This document shows, piece by piece, positions 40,842 through 49,701 of a DNA stretch of 64,000 bases. A program made the translations under genes and the position numbers. Below the pieces are notes generated by a model. The model saw only the letters and a program-made list of their open reading frames with translations. It was not told the DNA's origin and searched no databases. The DNA is from Pseudomonadota bacterium (GTDB taxonomy: Bacteria; Pseudomonadota; Alphaproteobacteria; Rhodospirillales; Magnetospirillaceae), in contig JAJZVW010000016.1 of assembly GCA_021847015.1 (NCBI GenBank), positions 19,854 to 83,853 on the forward strand, written 5' to 3'. How positions within the stretch are numbered: position 1 is the first letter of the stretch; each line of letters opens with the position of its first letter.

Positions 40842-40946
40842 CCGTTCCCGCGCTGTGTCAACTCGACTGACCTGAAGGAACACAGCCATCTCGCGGGCAC
40901 TGCCTTCAATGAAAGCAAGCGAAGGTGCCCTGTTTTGCTCAGAATA

Positions 40947-41023
40947 TGGCGTCCCGGAGAGGACTCGAACCTCCGACCCACAGTTTAGGAAACTGTTGCT
41001 CTATCCTGCTGAGCTACCGGGAC
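40947..41023 (-). tRNA. tRNA-Arg(CCT)
   Basis: A 77-nt tRNA on the minus strand. Acceptor arms GTCCCGG/CCGGGAC pair perfectly, discriminator G and encoded CCA follow. D-loop TAGCTCAGCAGGATAGAGC, anticodon loop TTCCTAA (anticodon CCT), T-arm GGAGGTTCGAGTCCTCT. Its 3' end faces the cbb block. tRNA-Arg(CCU) genes are frequent integration sites of genomic islands. Confidence 0.96.
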
Positions 41024-41121
41024 GCATGCCGCGGACGGCGAAGGGCGTTATAGCACCGGCCGGCCCCCGAACAAAGCGCCGTCGCGGGGAGGCCGGCCGC
41101 GCCGCCTCCCCGCGCTTCCGG

Positions 41122-41592
41122 CTATTTGGCGGCGGCCGGATGGCCGGCTTCGCACAGTTTCCAGTCGTCCCCCTGGAGCGCGTAGAGCATCACCAGCTTC
41201 CTGCCCGTGCTGCTGTCGATCACGACCCGGAAACGGCCGCCGTTGCAGGACCCCGCGATCTTCTCGGGCGGGGTCTTGACGTGCTTGGAACGCAGGCACG
41301 CATAGGCCGATTTCGGGATGTCGCCCTCCAGCGGCGCAAGGGCCTGCCGATCCATCTGGACCCGGTAGTTGGGCTGGCCGTTTTCCTCGGCGCCCAGAAC
41401 GTCGATGGTGCCGAAACGCGAGGAATAGTGGCCCGCCGTGACCGGACTGGCGGTGAGCGGCCCGGCGAACGGATGGAAGGACACCGCCGAGCAGGCGGGC
41501 GGCTTTTCGCGGCGGTTGGCGGCGGACGCGGGAAGGACCGGGGACAGGCCGAGGGCGGCTATGACCCCCAGGGCGAGCGGGGCGCGGAGCAT
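41122..41592 (-). CDS. Secreted hypothetical protein
   Basis: A 156-residue protein with a clear Sec signal (MLRAPLALGVIAALGLS...ASA). The mature part has four cysteines (PPACSAV, AYACLRSKH, GSCNGGR, KLCEAGH), consistent with two periplasmic disulfides, and ends with a DDWKLCEAG segment. No family is recognised. The 292-nt gap from 41593 to 41884 holds nothing beyond the probable promoters of this gene and the next. Confidence 0.75.
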   Translation of the reverse strand: MLRAPLALGVIAALGLSPVLPASAANRREKPPACSAVSFHPFAGPLTASPVTAGHYSSRFGTIDVLGAEENGQPNYRVQMDRQALAPLEGDIPKSAYACLRSKHVKTPPEKIAGSCNGGRFRVVIDSSTGRKLVMLYALQGDDWKLCEAGHPAAAK

Positions 41593-41884
41593 GGACCGTA
41601 ATCTCCTGACGGTGGGGCGAAAAGCGCATAAGGATATCCCTCACCCATCGGCGGCGGACAAGCCTGCCTGGGGGATAGGGTCCATGCGTCGTACCCCATA
41701 AAACAGCCGCATTCCCGCGCTTTCCTTCTCCCGATCGGCGTTGACGGGTGAGGGGGGTTTGCCTACACTCCGACCGGCGAAGACAAGGTGAAATGCCCAT
41801 CGACGAGGCTGGGGGCGGTCCGGCCCCGTTTCTTCCATTCCTCCGCCGATCCCGCCGCGACAGCTTCCCGCCAGGCCGAAATAC

Positions 41885-44800
41885 ATGTGTGGAATAGCCG
41901 CTTTCCTAAGCAACGAGGCCTGGACCTCTCCGTGTGACTTAACCGCCTTTCGCGAGATCGACAGGCTATTGGCAACGGCCCAGCCGGGCGGATGGCCCCC
42001 GGTCATCGCCGCGCTGGACCGGCTGGCCGGGGAGTTCCTTCCGCTCAACGGCTTTTCCGTCCATGCCGAGATCGCCGGCCGGGCCGAGGCGCGCGCCCTC
42101 TTCGCCTCCATCGCCGCCAGCCTGGGCGCCTTGCGCCAGCGCGCCGAGGACGAGATCGCCGCCCAGGGGCGCACCGATCTGGTGGAACAGGCCAAGGAAC
42201 GGCTGTCGGACTATCTGTGGCAGGTGGAGACCGAGGTTCTGGGGAATGTCGGCCGGGTCGGCCGGCTGCTGCCGGTGCCGTTCGGGCAGGCGGACCGCGC
42301 CAGCCATTTTCTCGCCTGGTCCGTCGAAGCGGTCCTCCAGGGTCTCGACAAGCTGGAGGTGCGCGGCCGGGACTCGGCCGGGATCGGCATCGCCCTGGAG
42401 CTTGACGGCGACGCCCCCGTCGAGGCCGCGCTGGCCCCGGAACTGCGGGCCGAGCTGACACGCCGCCTTGCCCTCGACGAGGCCGCCGCCACGCAGATGC
42501 TGGTGCAGCGGACCGCCGAGGGGCGCTGGGCGGTGCGGGCCACCTACAAGGTGGCCAATCTGGTCGGCCGCCTGGGCGAGAACGGCGCCGCGCTGCGCTC
42601 GGTCATCAACGGCGACGACCTGCTGTGGGCGATTGCGCCGCGCCTCAAGGCCGTCAGCATCATCAGCCACACCCGCTGGGCGTCCAACGGCCTCATCAAC
42701 GTGCCCAACTGCCACCCCATCGACGGCCGCATCACCCGCGACGGGATCGAGGGGGAAAACGGCGACGCCTGCGCCAGCAGCTTCGTGCTGAACGGGGACG
42801 TGGACAATTACCCCACCCTGTTGGCCACCTCGGTGCAGTCCCGCGGACTGGCCATCAACCCGGCGGTCAACACCGACGCCAAGATCCTGCCCGTCGTCTT
42901 CTCCCTGGACACGCCCCTCGACGATCCCCTGGACAGCCGCTTCCTCGGCGTCATGCGGCGCTGCCAGGGCTCGTTCGCCATCATCCTCCAGCATCTCGGC
43001 CATCCGCGCCGGCTGATGGTGGGACAGAAGGGCAGCGGCCAGGCCCTCTACATCGGACAAGTGCCGGACGGCTTCGTGGTCGCCTCCGAAGTCTACGGCA
43101 TCGCCGCCTTGTGCCGCTCGTACTGGCCGATGAACGCGGGCGGGGATTTGGGCGTCGCGGTGGAACTGGATGCGCGGGGGAATCCGCGGTTCTCCGGGCA
43201 TACCCTGGCCGGTTCCGCGGCCTGGACGCCCGCCCCGGAAGCGATCCAGATCTTCGCCCGCGACATCTTCCGCGGCGACTTCCCCACCTACATCGAGAAG
43301 GAAGTGAGCGAGGCACCCGCCAGCGTGCGCAAGACCCTGGCCGGCAAGTACCGCAAGGAGGAGGGCCGCGTCCGCTTCCTGGTCCAGGGCTTCGGCAACG
43401 GCGAATTGCTGATGCGCCGGCTGGTCAGCCGCGACCAGCCGCCGGTGCGCCGGATCATCGTCTGCGGCCAGGGCACGGCGGCGGTGGCCGCCATGGGCGT
43501 GGCCCATCTGATCCGCCGCGCCGTGGCCCCGGCGGGGATCGCCGTCGAGGCCGGCAAGGCGTCGGAACTGTTCGGCTTCATGGCCGACGGCCGCTTCGAC
43601 GACGCCATGGTGGTGGCCGTCTCGCAATCGGGAACCACGACCGACACCAACCGCATCGTCGACCTGGCGAAGGCGCGCGGCGCCTGGATTCACGCCATCG
43701 TCAACCGGCGCAATTCCGCCCTGGTGCAAAAGGCCCATTCGTTCCTCTACACCTCGGACGGCCGCGACGTGGAGATGAGCGTCGCCTCCACCAAGGCGTA
43801 TTATTCCCAGGTCACCGCCGGCAAGCTGCTGGGCCTTCTGCTCGCCAACCAGCTCGGGACCCTGAACGAACGCCAGATCCTCGACGACGTCGAGGCGCTG
43901 GAAGCCTTGCCCGGGTGCATCCAGACGGTGCTGGACCGCCGCGAGCAGGTGGCCGCCATGGCCGCCCGCACCGCGCCCTACACCCGCAACTGGGCGATCG
44001 TCGGCAACGGCGCCAACCGCATCGCCGCCGAGGAGATCCGCATCAAGCTGAGCGAGCTGTGCTACAAGGGTATTCCCTGCGACGTCACCGAAGACAAGAA
44101 GCACATCGACCTGTCCACCGAGCCGCTGACCATCGTCGTCGCCAACGATTTGCCGGAAATGGTGGTCTCGGACACCGTCAAGGAAGTGTCGATCTTCAAG
44201 GCCCACAACGGCCGCCCCCTGGTCCTGTGCGCCGAAGGCGAGGACCGGTTCGATCCCGTGGCCGAGGCGACGTTCGCCCTGCCCACGGTCGGCGGCGGAC
44301 TCAATTTCGTCGTCGCCACCGTCGCCGGCCACCTGTTCGGCATCGCCGCCGCCCAGGCCATCGACCATTCGTGCCTGCCGTTCCGGGACGTCCGCGCCAT
44401 CCTGTCGCGCGGCACCGACGGCTTCGCCAAGGCCGAGCTGGCGGCGGCCCTGGATCGCGCCATCGCCACGGTCGAAACCGGCGTGACCGATTCCGCCCTC
44501 TCGGCCCGGCTGATCGCCTCCCTGGCCCGCTACCATGCCTGGCTGGAACGCCAGCCGGACGCTCTCGCCCCTGCCGAGGCCCGGCTGGACCAATTGCGAT
44601 CCACCCTCAACGCCGTCATCGACGACCTCACCCGGCCGATCGACACCATCCGCCATCAGGCCAAGACGGTGACCGTGGGCATCTCCCGCCCGCAGCAGGA
44701 GGTCTCGCCGCTGATCCTGGACGTCCTCGCCAACCTCGAAGTCCCGTTCAGCCGCATCGCCGACCGCGACCGCGAAATGCTGGAAATGCTTTCCCCGCTG

Positions 44801-45280
44801 GTGACGGAGGTGCAAGGCGCGGTCGTCTACGACGTGACCGGCCGCGGCGAGGACCCCGCCCACCCGGCCTGGGACATCCAGGCGGCGCGCGGCGTGGGCA
44901 ATTCCAGCGTCGAGAAGTCCCGTTACCGGACGCCCCGGCTGGCCGAAGGCAGCAAGCGCAAGGCGCTGCGGACCGGCGCCGCCGTTACCGCGTCGGGCAG
45001 CCACGGCACCGAAAGCCTGGTGGTGGTGCCCCTGCACGCCCCCTCGGGCAACGCGGTGTCGGGATTGCTGCTCCTGCACGTGGGGATGACGCCGAAAGCG
45101 TCCCTTCAGCAGAAGGTCGCCGTGCTCCGGGCCATCAACCACAAATATGACGAGCTCACCGAGCATCTGGCGGAGAAGTTTCCGCACGTTCCGGCCGACC
45201 GGTTGCTGTCCGACCTGGACCCCAGAACCCTGATTTTCGGCAGCGTCCACGATATCCTGACGCGGTTCCGGCCGGCGTGA
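41885..45280 (+). CDS. Giant GlmS-like glutamine amidotransferase/SIS protein
   Basis: A 1131-residue relative of glucosamine-6-phosphate synthase (normally about 608). The nucleophile C2 is in MCGIAAFL. SHTRWASNGLINVPNCHP (about residue 258) and LNGDVDNYP (about 302) are the glutaminase motifs, pushed far from C2 by an insert. SIS1 (about 522-645) has VSQSGTTTDTNRI and SVASTKAYYSQV. SIS2 (about 702-830) has NGANRIAAEEIRIKLSEL. RHQAKTVTVGISR (about 922-933) resembles the normal GlmS C-terminus, but about 200 more residues follow with a GAF-like look (VQGAVVYDVTG, GLLLLHVGMTP). The exact substrate is unknown. Confidence 0.85.
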   Translation: MCGIAAFLSNEAWTSPCDLTAFREIDRLLATAQPGGWPPVIAALDRLAGEFLPLNGFSVHAEIAGRAEARALFASIAASLGALRQRAEDEIAAQGRTDLVEQAKERLSDYLWQVETEVLGNVGRVGRLLPVPFGQADRASHFLAWSVEAVLQGLDKLEVRGRDSAGIGIALELDGDAPVEAALAPELRAELTRRLALDEAAATQMLVQRTAEGRWAVRATYKVANLVGRLGENGAALRSVINGDDLLWAIAPRLKAVSIISHTRWASNGLINVPNCHPIDGRITRDGIEGENGDACASSFVLNGDVDNYPTLLATSVQSRGLAINPAVNTDAKILPVVFSLDTPLDDPLDSRFLGVMRRCQGSFAIILQHLGHPRRLMVGQKGSGQALYIGQVPDGFVVASEVYGIAALCRSYWPMNAGGDLGVAVELDARGNPRFSGHTLAGSAAWTPAPEAIQIFARDIFRGDFPTYIEKEVSEAPASVRKTLAGKYRKEEGRVRFLVQGFGNGELLMRRLVSRDQPPVRRIIVCGQGTAAVAAMGVAHLIRRAVAPAGIAVEAGKASELFGFMADGRFDDAMVVAVSQSGTTTDTNRIVDLAKARGAWIHAIVNRRNSALVQKAHSFLYTSDGRDVEMSVASTKAYYSQVTAGKLLGLLLANQLGTLNERQILDDVEALEALPGCIQTVLDRREQVAAMAARTAPYTRNWAIVGNGANRIAAEEIRIKLSELCYKGIPCDVTEDKKHIDLSTEPLTIVVANDLPEMVVSDTVKEVSIFKAHNGRPLVLCAEGEDRFDPVAEATFALPTVGGGLNFVVATVAGHLFGIAAAQAIDHSCLPFRDVRAILSRGTDGFAKAELAAALDRAIATVETGVTDSALSARLIASLARYHAWLERQPDALAPAEARLDQLRSTLNAVIDDLTRPIDTIRHQAKTVTVGISRPQQEVSPLILDVLANLEVPFSRIADRDREMLEMLSPLVTEVQGAVVYDVTGRGEDPAHPAWDIQAARGVGNSSVEKSRYRTPRLAEGSKRKALRTGAAVTASGSHGTESLVVVPLHAPSGNAVSGLLLLHVGMTPKASLQQKVAVLRAINHKYDELTEHLAEKFPHVPADRLLSDLDPRTLIFGSVHDILTRFRPA

Positions 45281-45343
45281 TCCCCGCCTCGGCGACCCCG
45301 CGCAACCGCCATCCGGCGGAGGTGATAGGCCGAGCCGATACAT

Positions 45344-45366
45344 CCTTCGGAACAGTCATCCGAAGG
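45344..45366 (+). terminator. Hairpin after the GlmS-like gene
   Basis: CCTTCGGA and TCCGAAGG form a perfect 8-bp stem with a 7-nt loop, 63 nt after the GlmS-like stop. There is no clear T-run, so termination strength is uncertain. Confidence 0.4.
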
Positions 45367-45387
45367 TAGGTTCTCCCTCGTTGACCC

Positions 45388-45417
45388 TCGACAAGCCCCG
45401 CGACCGCCCCGTATAAA
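45388..45417 (+). promoter_or_regulatory. Candidate sigma-70 promoter
   Basis: TCGACA (45388-45393) and TATAAA (45412-45417) are separated by 18 nt and lie 41 nt before the ATG of the 78-residue gene. The match to consensus is good for a high-G+C genome. Confidence 0.45.
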
Positions 45418-45457
45418 TTGCGCATCGGGGTCATCGGTTTGCGAAAGGGATTTCCTC

Positions 45458-45694
45458 ATGCTGTTCCACCGCCGCTCGCGGGGTGATAACGTCCATCAGG
45501 GTGACGTGTTCCGCAAAGCCGGTACGTATGGAGGCGTATGGGTGGTCGAACGCGTCTTCGAATATCCCGACATTCCACCGCACGTGCGCCTGGTGGAACG
45601 GCACAAGAGCCGGGCCATGACGGTCGCGGCCGACCTTCTTTTCGATTCCGAGTTCTTCACCCGTATTTCCGGCCCCCAGGACGGCGCGGAATAG
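45458..45694 (+). CDS. Small conserved hypothetical protein
   Basis: A 78-residue soluble protein without signal peptide. It reads as a compact beta-rich fold (GDVFRKAGTYGGVWVVERVF, PPHVRLVERHKSRAMTVAADL). Conserved small proteins like this are widespread in alphaproteobacteria, but no function is recognised. A candidate promoter is visible upstream. Confidence 0.6.
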   Translation: MLFHRRSRGDNVHQGDVFRKAGTYGGVWVVERVFEYPDIPPHVRLVERHKSRAMTVAADLLFDSEFFTRISGPQDGAE

Positions 45695-45819
45695 CCGCGC
45701 CGCGTCAGCGGGAACGCGGCAAAAACGATATGCCCCGGGGTGATCGGCTCACACCGTTGCGGCATTGTCCGGCCGGATGGGTGCTTTGGCCGTTGCCGAC
45801 GAACTTGGCCACGGTGGCG

Positions 45820-46290
45820 TCAGGCTGACCGCCGGTGGCCGCCGTTCGCGCCTCCCTGGCCATCGGCGCCCGTGCCCGATGCGCCGCCACCCGTCCCTTG
45901 CGATCCCGTGTTGCCCGCGGAACTTCCCGTTGCGGCGCTTCCGACCGCAGGTGAATTTCCGGGATTGTGATCCTTCGTCAGCCGCCGATACTCCTCGATG
46001 ACCTGGCGCGATGGACTCTCCCCCAGGATCTTTCCGCTCTGAACGTCGCGTATCGCCAGCACGGCGACACCGGTCTGCGGATCGATCTGGGTGACGGGGC
46101 TCAAATATTGCGGACCCGACGGATGCCGGTGCTGCTGAGCGTCCTTGGCGTCGGCGGCGGATGGCGTGAGGGATGCGGGGGCGGAAACCGCGGCCGGATC
46201 GCTCTGTGTCGCGGCAGGCGGAGTCCGACCGAGTGTCGCTGGTTCCACGCTCTTCATGACCGGTCTCGCTTTCTTGCGAACGAACGGCAT
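45820..46290 (-). CDS. Hypothetical protein with FlaG-like segment
   Basis: About 156 residues from MPFVRKKARPVMKSV; a later ATG at 46257 or an earlier one at 46338 is possible. The ends are Ala/Ser/Gly-rich. The only ordered part is about residues 60-105, with QIDPQTGVAVLAIRDVQSGK and then ILGESPSRQVIEEYRRL. This loosely resembles the FlaG motif (D-x-x-TG-x-V-x-Q-x-P). No flagellar genes are nearby, so a FlaG role is only a suggestion. Confidence 0.5.
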   Translation of the reverse strand: MPFVRKKARPVMKSVEPATLGRTPPAATQSDPAAVSAPASLTPSAADAKDAQQHRHPSGPQYLSPVTQIDPQTGVAVLAIRDVQSGKILGESPSRQVIEEYRRLTKDHNPGNSPAVGSAATGSSAGNTGSQGTGGGASGTGADGQGGANGGHRRSA

Positions 46291-46371
46291 CGCTTTGCGA
46301 TGTCGCCCTTTTTCAAAACTGCCTTCTGCGGCTTTCATAAGCTACGGCACGACCACGATTCCTGTCAAGAG

Positions 46372-46533
46372 TCGCACCAGCAGCGGTTCTCATTATGCGG
46401 CGTCAGGGCATGTTGTCATCCCGAGGGAGCGGGGCGACTGAGGGATCTTTCACGCGAAAGTGCCGGAAAGATCCCTCGCCGTCGGCTCGGGATGACAGCG
46501 AAAAATGCATAATGAGAACCGCTGTCGCACCAG
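46372..46533. repeat. 9-bp target-site duplication flanking the MITE
   Basis: TCGCACCAG at 46372-46380 is repeated at 46525-46533, immediately outside both ends of the inverted-repeat element. One more base (G) also matches if the element end is drawn asymmetrically. This is the signature of transposition. Confidence 0.75.
46381..46524. mobile_element. 144-bp MITE with 18-bp terminal inverted repeats
   Basis: The ends CAGCGGTTCTCATTATGC and its exact reverse complement bound a 144-bp non-coding element. Inside, TGTCATCCCGAG pairs with CTCGGGATGACA, and GAGGGATCTTTC pairs with GAAAGATCCCTC, so the whole unit can fold into a long hairpin. The GTCATCCCGAG...GAGGGATC core resembles palindromic repeats widely scattered in bacterial genomes. 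There is no transposase. A second copy lies at 63874-64000. Confidence 0.85.
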
Positions 46534-46560
46534 GGCAATCCGGTCGAACGGTTCTAAATA

Positions 46561-46631
46561 ACCCTCTCCCCTCGTGGGAGAGGGTGGCGAGCGAAACGAG
46601 CCGGTGAGGGGGGCGCGCGTCGGCGCGCCAT
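46561..46631. repeat. REP-like palindromic repeat
   Basis: ACCCTCTCCC and GGGAGAGGGT form a 10-bp stem with a 5-nt loop (46561-46585). A G-rich segment follows, then a second short palindrome of GGCGCGC type near 46613-46630. This CCCTCTCCCC...GGTGAGGGG arrangement is a common intergenic repeat family in bacteria. Together with the MITE it fills the 434-nt gap before the dioxygenase gene. Confidence 0.65.
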
Positions 46632-46724
46632 TTAACTCATATGCGCCGCAGACGCGGCTCTTGACACGAGCCCCGCGGGAGAGCACCGACGGGAGATGCG
46701 ACGGCGACACGAGGCAGCCCCCCG

Positions 46725-47501
46725 ATGACCGCTTTTCCCGGCCTGTTCGTGTCCCATGGCGCACCCACGCTCGCCACCGGGGACCATCCGGCGCGGGCGT
46801 TCCTGTCCGCCCTGGGCGCCCGGTTGGGCCGCCCGGAAGCCATCGTCGTCGTCACCGCCCATTGGACCACCCGCCAGCCCAGCCTTTCGGCCGGCGCACA
46901 CCCCGCCACCATCCATGACTTCCGGGGGTTTCCGCCGGACCTCTACACCCTGCTCTATCCCGCGCCCGGAGCGCCCGGCCTCGCCCGGCTGGCGGCCGGG
47001 CGGTTGCGCACGGCCGGCCTGGAGGCCGATATCGACGAGTCCCGGGGGCTGGATCATGGCACCTGGGTGCCGCTCCTGCTGATGTATCCCGCCGCCGATA
47101 TCCCGGTGGTGCAGGTTTCCGTGCAGCCCGGTCTGGGCCCTGCCCACCACCTGCGGCTCGGGCGGGCGCTGGCGCCGTTGCGCCGGGAGAATATCCTGGT
47201 CATGGGCAGCGGGGCGGCCACCCACAACCTCGCCGAATACGGGGACGCGGCCAGCCCCGAGCCATCCTGGGCCCGCGACTTCGCCGAATGGCTGGCGGAG
47301 AACGTCGAGGCCGGCTCCACCGACGCCTTGCTGGACTATCGGGCCCGCGCCCCGGCGGCGGCGCGCAACCACCCCACCGACGAGCATCTTCTGCCCCTGT
47401 TCGCGGCCCTCGGCGCGGCCACGCCCGGCACCCCCGGCCGGCGCATCCATGCCAGCACCGACCATGGCGTCCTGCGTCTGGACGCCTACCGCTGGGACTG
47501 A
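46725..47501 (+). CDS. DODA-type extradiol dioxygenase family protein
   Basis: A 258-residue protein of the LigB/DODA family (YgiD-like), metal-dependent ring-opening dioxygenases. Metal-binding histidines are in [36 protein letters not shown] and ATHNLAEYG, and [16 protein letters not shown] is a strong family signature. The aromatic substrate is unknown. It sits just ahead of trpB, where trpF is often found in related bacteria. Confidence 0.88.
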   Translation: MTAFPGLFVSHGAPTLATGDHPARAFLSALGARLGRPEAIVVVTAHWTTRQPSLSAGAHPATIHDFRGFPPDLYTLLYPAPGAPGLARLAAGRLRTAGLEADIDESRGLDHGTWVPLLLMYPAADIPVVQVSVQPGLGPAHHLRLGRALAPLRRENILVMGSGAATHNLAEYGDAASPEPSWARDFAEWLAENVEAGSTDALLDYRARAPAAARNHPTDEHLLPLFAALGAATPGTPGRRIHASTDHGVLRLDAYRWD

Positions 47502-47604
47502 CGGACGCACGCCCCCGGGCCGTCCACGAAAAGTCTCCCCAACCCCCGGACTTCATGCTTTATTACCGGACCTTTCGGGACGCGCCGAGGGTTTGGAAGG
47601 ACGC

Positions 47605-48834
47605 ATGCACAGCTTGAACACTTACCGCACGGGGCCGGACGAACGCGGCCATTTCGGCCTTTTCGGCGGCCGCTATGTCGCCGAAACCCTGATGCCCCTC
47701 ATCCTCGAAGTGGAAAAGGCATACAACGCGGCCAAGGCCGACCCCCACTTCCTCGACGAATTCCATTACTGGCTGACCAACTACGTCGGCCGTCCCAACC
47801 CGCTTTATCACGCGCGCCGGCTGACGGAGGCCTGGGGCGGCGCCAAGGTCTATCTCAAACGGGAAGATCTCAACCATACCGGCGCCCACAAGATCAACAA
47901 CTGCATCGGCCAGATTCTCCTGGCCCGCCGCATGGGCAAGAAGCGCATCATCGCCGAAACCGGCGCCGGCCAGCACGGTGTCGCCACCGCCACGGTGTGC
48001 GCGCTGTTCGGCTTGGACTGCGTGGTCTACATGGGCGCCACCGACATCGCCCGGCAGGCGCCCAACGTCTACCGCATGAAGCTGCTCGGGGCCGAGGTCA
48101 GGCCGGTCACCTCGGGCCGGGCGACCCTGAAGGACGCCATGAACGACGCGCTGCGCGACTGGGTGGCCAACGTCGACAGCACCTATTACCTGATCGGCAC
48201 CGTGGCGGGTCCCCATCCCTATCCGGCCATGGTGCGCGATTTCCAATCGGTCATCGGCAAGGAAGTGCGCAAGCAGATCATCGCCGCCGAAGGGCGGCTG
48301 CCGGATTCCCTGGTCGCCGCCATCGGCGGCGGATCGAACGCGATGGGCCTGTTCCATCCCTTCCTCGACGACCGTTCCGTCCGCATCATCGGCGTGGAGG
48401 CGGCCGGCCATGGACTGGACAGCGGCGAGCACGCGGCATCGCTGGCCGGCGGGCGTCCCGGCGTGCTGCACGGCAACCGCACCTATCTGCTCCAGGACGC
48501 CGACGGCCAGATCCAGGAAGCCCATTCCATCTCCGCCGGCCTGGATTATCCCGGCATCGGGCCCGAGCATTCGTGGCTGCGGGACACCGGCCGGGTGGAA
48601 TACGTCTCGATCACCGACGACGAGGCCCTGGCGGCCTTCCAGCAATGCACCCGTCTGGAGGGGATCATTCCGGCGCTGGAATCCAGCCATGCGCTCGCCC
48701 ATGCCGCCAAGATCGCCGGCACCCTGCCCAAGGACCACCTGATGGTGGTCAACCTGTCCGGCCGGGGCGACAAGGACGTCAACACGGTCGCCCGCGCGCT
48801 CGGCGACGACACCATGGGAGGGCTGGTCGGATGA
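47605..48834 (+). CDS. trpB: Tryptophan synthase beta chain
   Basis: PLP enzyme condensing indole with serine to give tryptophan. From [18 protein letters not shown] it has 409 residues. PLP lysine K96 is in [13 protein letters not shown]; the phosphate-binding loop is [13 protein letters not shown]; the C-terminal [10 protein letters not shown] motif is intact. Its stop overlaps the trpA start (ATGA), giving tight coupling of the two subunits. Confidence 0.97.
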   Translation: MHSLNTYRTGPDERGHFGLFGGRYVAETLMPLILEVEKAYNAAKADPHFLDEFHYWLTNYVGRPNPLYHARRLTEAWGGAKVYLKREDLNHTGAHKINNCIGQILLARRMGKKRIIAETGAGQHGVATATVCALFGLDCVVYMGATDIARQAPNVYRMKLLGAEVRPVTSGRATLKDAMNDALRDWVANVDSTYYLIGTVAGPHPYPAMVRDFQSVIGKEVRKQIIAAEGRLPDSLVAAIGGGSNAMGLFHPFLDDRSVRIIGVEAAGHGLDSGEHAASLAGGRPGVLHGNRTYLLQDADGQIQEAHSISAGLDYPGIGPEHSWLRDTGRVEYVSITDDEALAAFQQCTRLEGIIPALESSHALAHAAKIAGTLPKDHLMVVNLSGRGDKDVNTVARALGDDTMGGLVG

Positions 48835-49667
48835 GCCGCATCGCCGCCCGCTTCGCCAAGCTCGCCGCCGAAGGCCGCCCGGCGCTGGTCACCTACGTGA
48901 TGGCCTGCGACCCCGACCGCGCCACCAGCCAGGCCATTCTCGACGGGCTTCCCGCCGCCGGGGCCGACATCGTCGAGTTCGGCATTCCCTTCACCGATCC
49001 CATGGCCGACGGCGCCGCCATCCAGTCGGCGGCGGGCCGCGCCCTGGCCGCCGGGGGAAGCCTGCGCCTGACGCTCGAGATGGTCGCGCGGTTCCGCGAG
49101 AGGGACGCCGACACGCCGGTAGTGCTGATGGGCTATTACAACCCCGTCTATGCCTGGGGCCCCGAATCCTTTTGCCGGGCCGCCGCCGCCGCCGGGGTGG
49201 ATGGGCTGATCCTGGTGGACCTGCCGCCCGAGGAAGTGGACGAGCTGCTGCCCCACGCTCGCGCGAACGGCATCGATTTCATCTTCCTCACCACCCCCAC
49301 CAGCGACGACGCCCGCCTGCCCACCGTGGTGGGCAATGCGTCGGGCTTCGTCTATTACGTTTCCATTACCGGCATCACCGGCACCCGTTCGGCCAGCCGG
49401 CAGGCCATCGAAGAGGCTGTCGCGCGCATCCGCCGTCACACCAGCTTGCCGGTCTGCGTCGGTTTTGGCATCAAGACGCCGGAGCAGGCGGCCGAAGTCG
49501 CCCGTGTGGCCGACGGGGTGGTGGTCGGCTCGGCCATCGTCCAGGCCGTGGCCGACAACGCCGGTACGGCGGCATCGGTGTCCGCGCCGCTGGACCTGGT
49601 CCGGGCGCTGGCCGCCGGAATCCGCGCGGCGCGCGCAAGCGGGCGTACGGCCGCGGCGGCCGTTTGA
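48831..49667 (+). CDS. trpA: Tryptophan synthase alpha chain
   Basis: Cleaves indole-3-glycerol phosphate to indole and glyceraldehyde-3-phosphate. It has 278 residues with catalytic E49 and D60 in [14 protein letters not shown] at the canonical positions, [18 protein letters not shown], and the phosphate-binding [10 protein letters not shown] and VVVGSAIV. It is coupled to trpB and followed by accD after 34 nt. Confidence 0.97.
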   Translation: MSRIAARFAKLAAEGRPALVTYVMACDPDRATSQAILDGLPAAGADIVEFGIPFTDPMADGAAIQSAAGRALAAGGSLRLTLEMVARFRERDADTPVVLMGYYNPVYAWGPESFCRAAAAAGVDGLILVDLPPEEVDELLPHARANGIDFIFLTTPTSDDARLPTVVGNASGFVYYVSITGITGTRSASRQAIEEAVARIRRHTSLPVCVGFGIKTPEQAAEVARVADGVVVGSAIVQAVADNAGTAASVSAPLDLVRALAAGIRAARASGRTAAAAV

Positions 49668-49701
49668 CGATGATCCTGGCCTGCGAAAGGGTCGAAGCGC
49701 G

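Noticed and set aside
41885..42700. Frameshift as the cause of the long glutaminase half
   Set aside because: The same frame carries C2 at the start and the HTRWA and NGDVDNY motifs later, and the insert has normal codon use, so it reads as a true insertion.
41966..45343. 1125-codon minus-strand open frame opposite the GlmS-like gene
   Set aside because: Same kind of shadow: no domain, skewed composition, while the plus strand carries clear GATase and SIS motifs.
45820..46290. Firm assignment as flagellar FlaG
   Set aside because: Only a short motif is similar, the ends are low-complexity, and no flagellar genes are in the window.
46381..46524. CRISPR repeat or attenuator
   Set aside because: There is a single unit here with terminal inverted repeats and a flanking target duplication, not spaced direct repeats. 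A mobile element explains it better.
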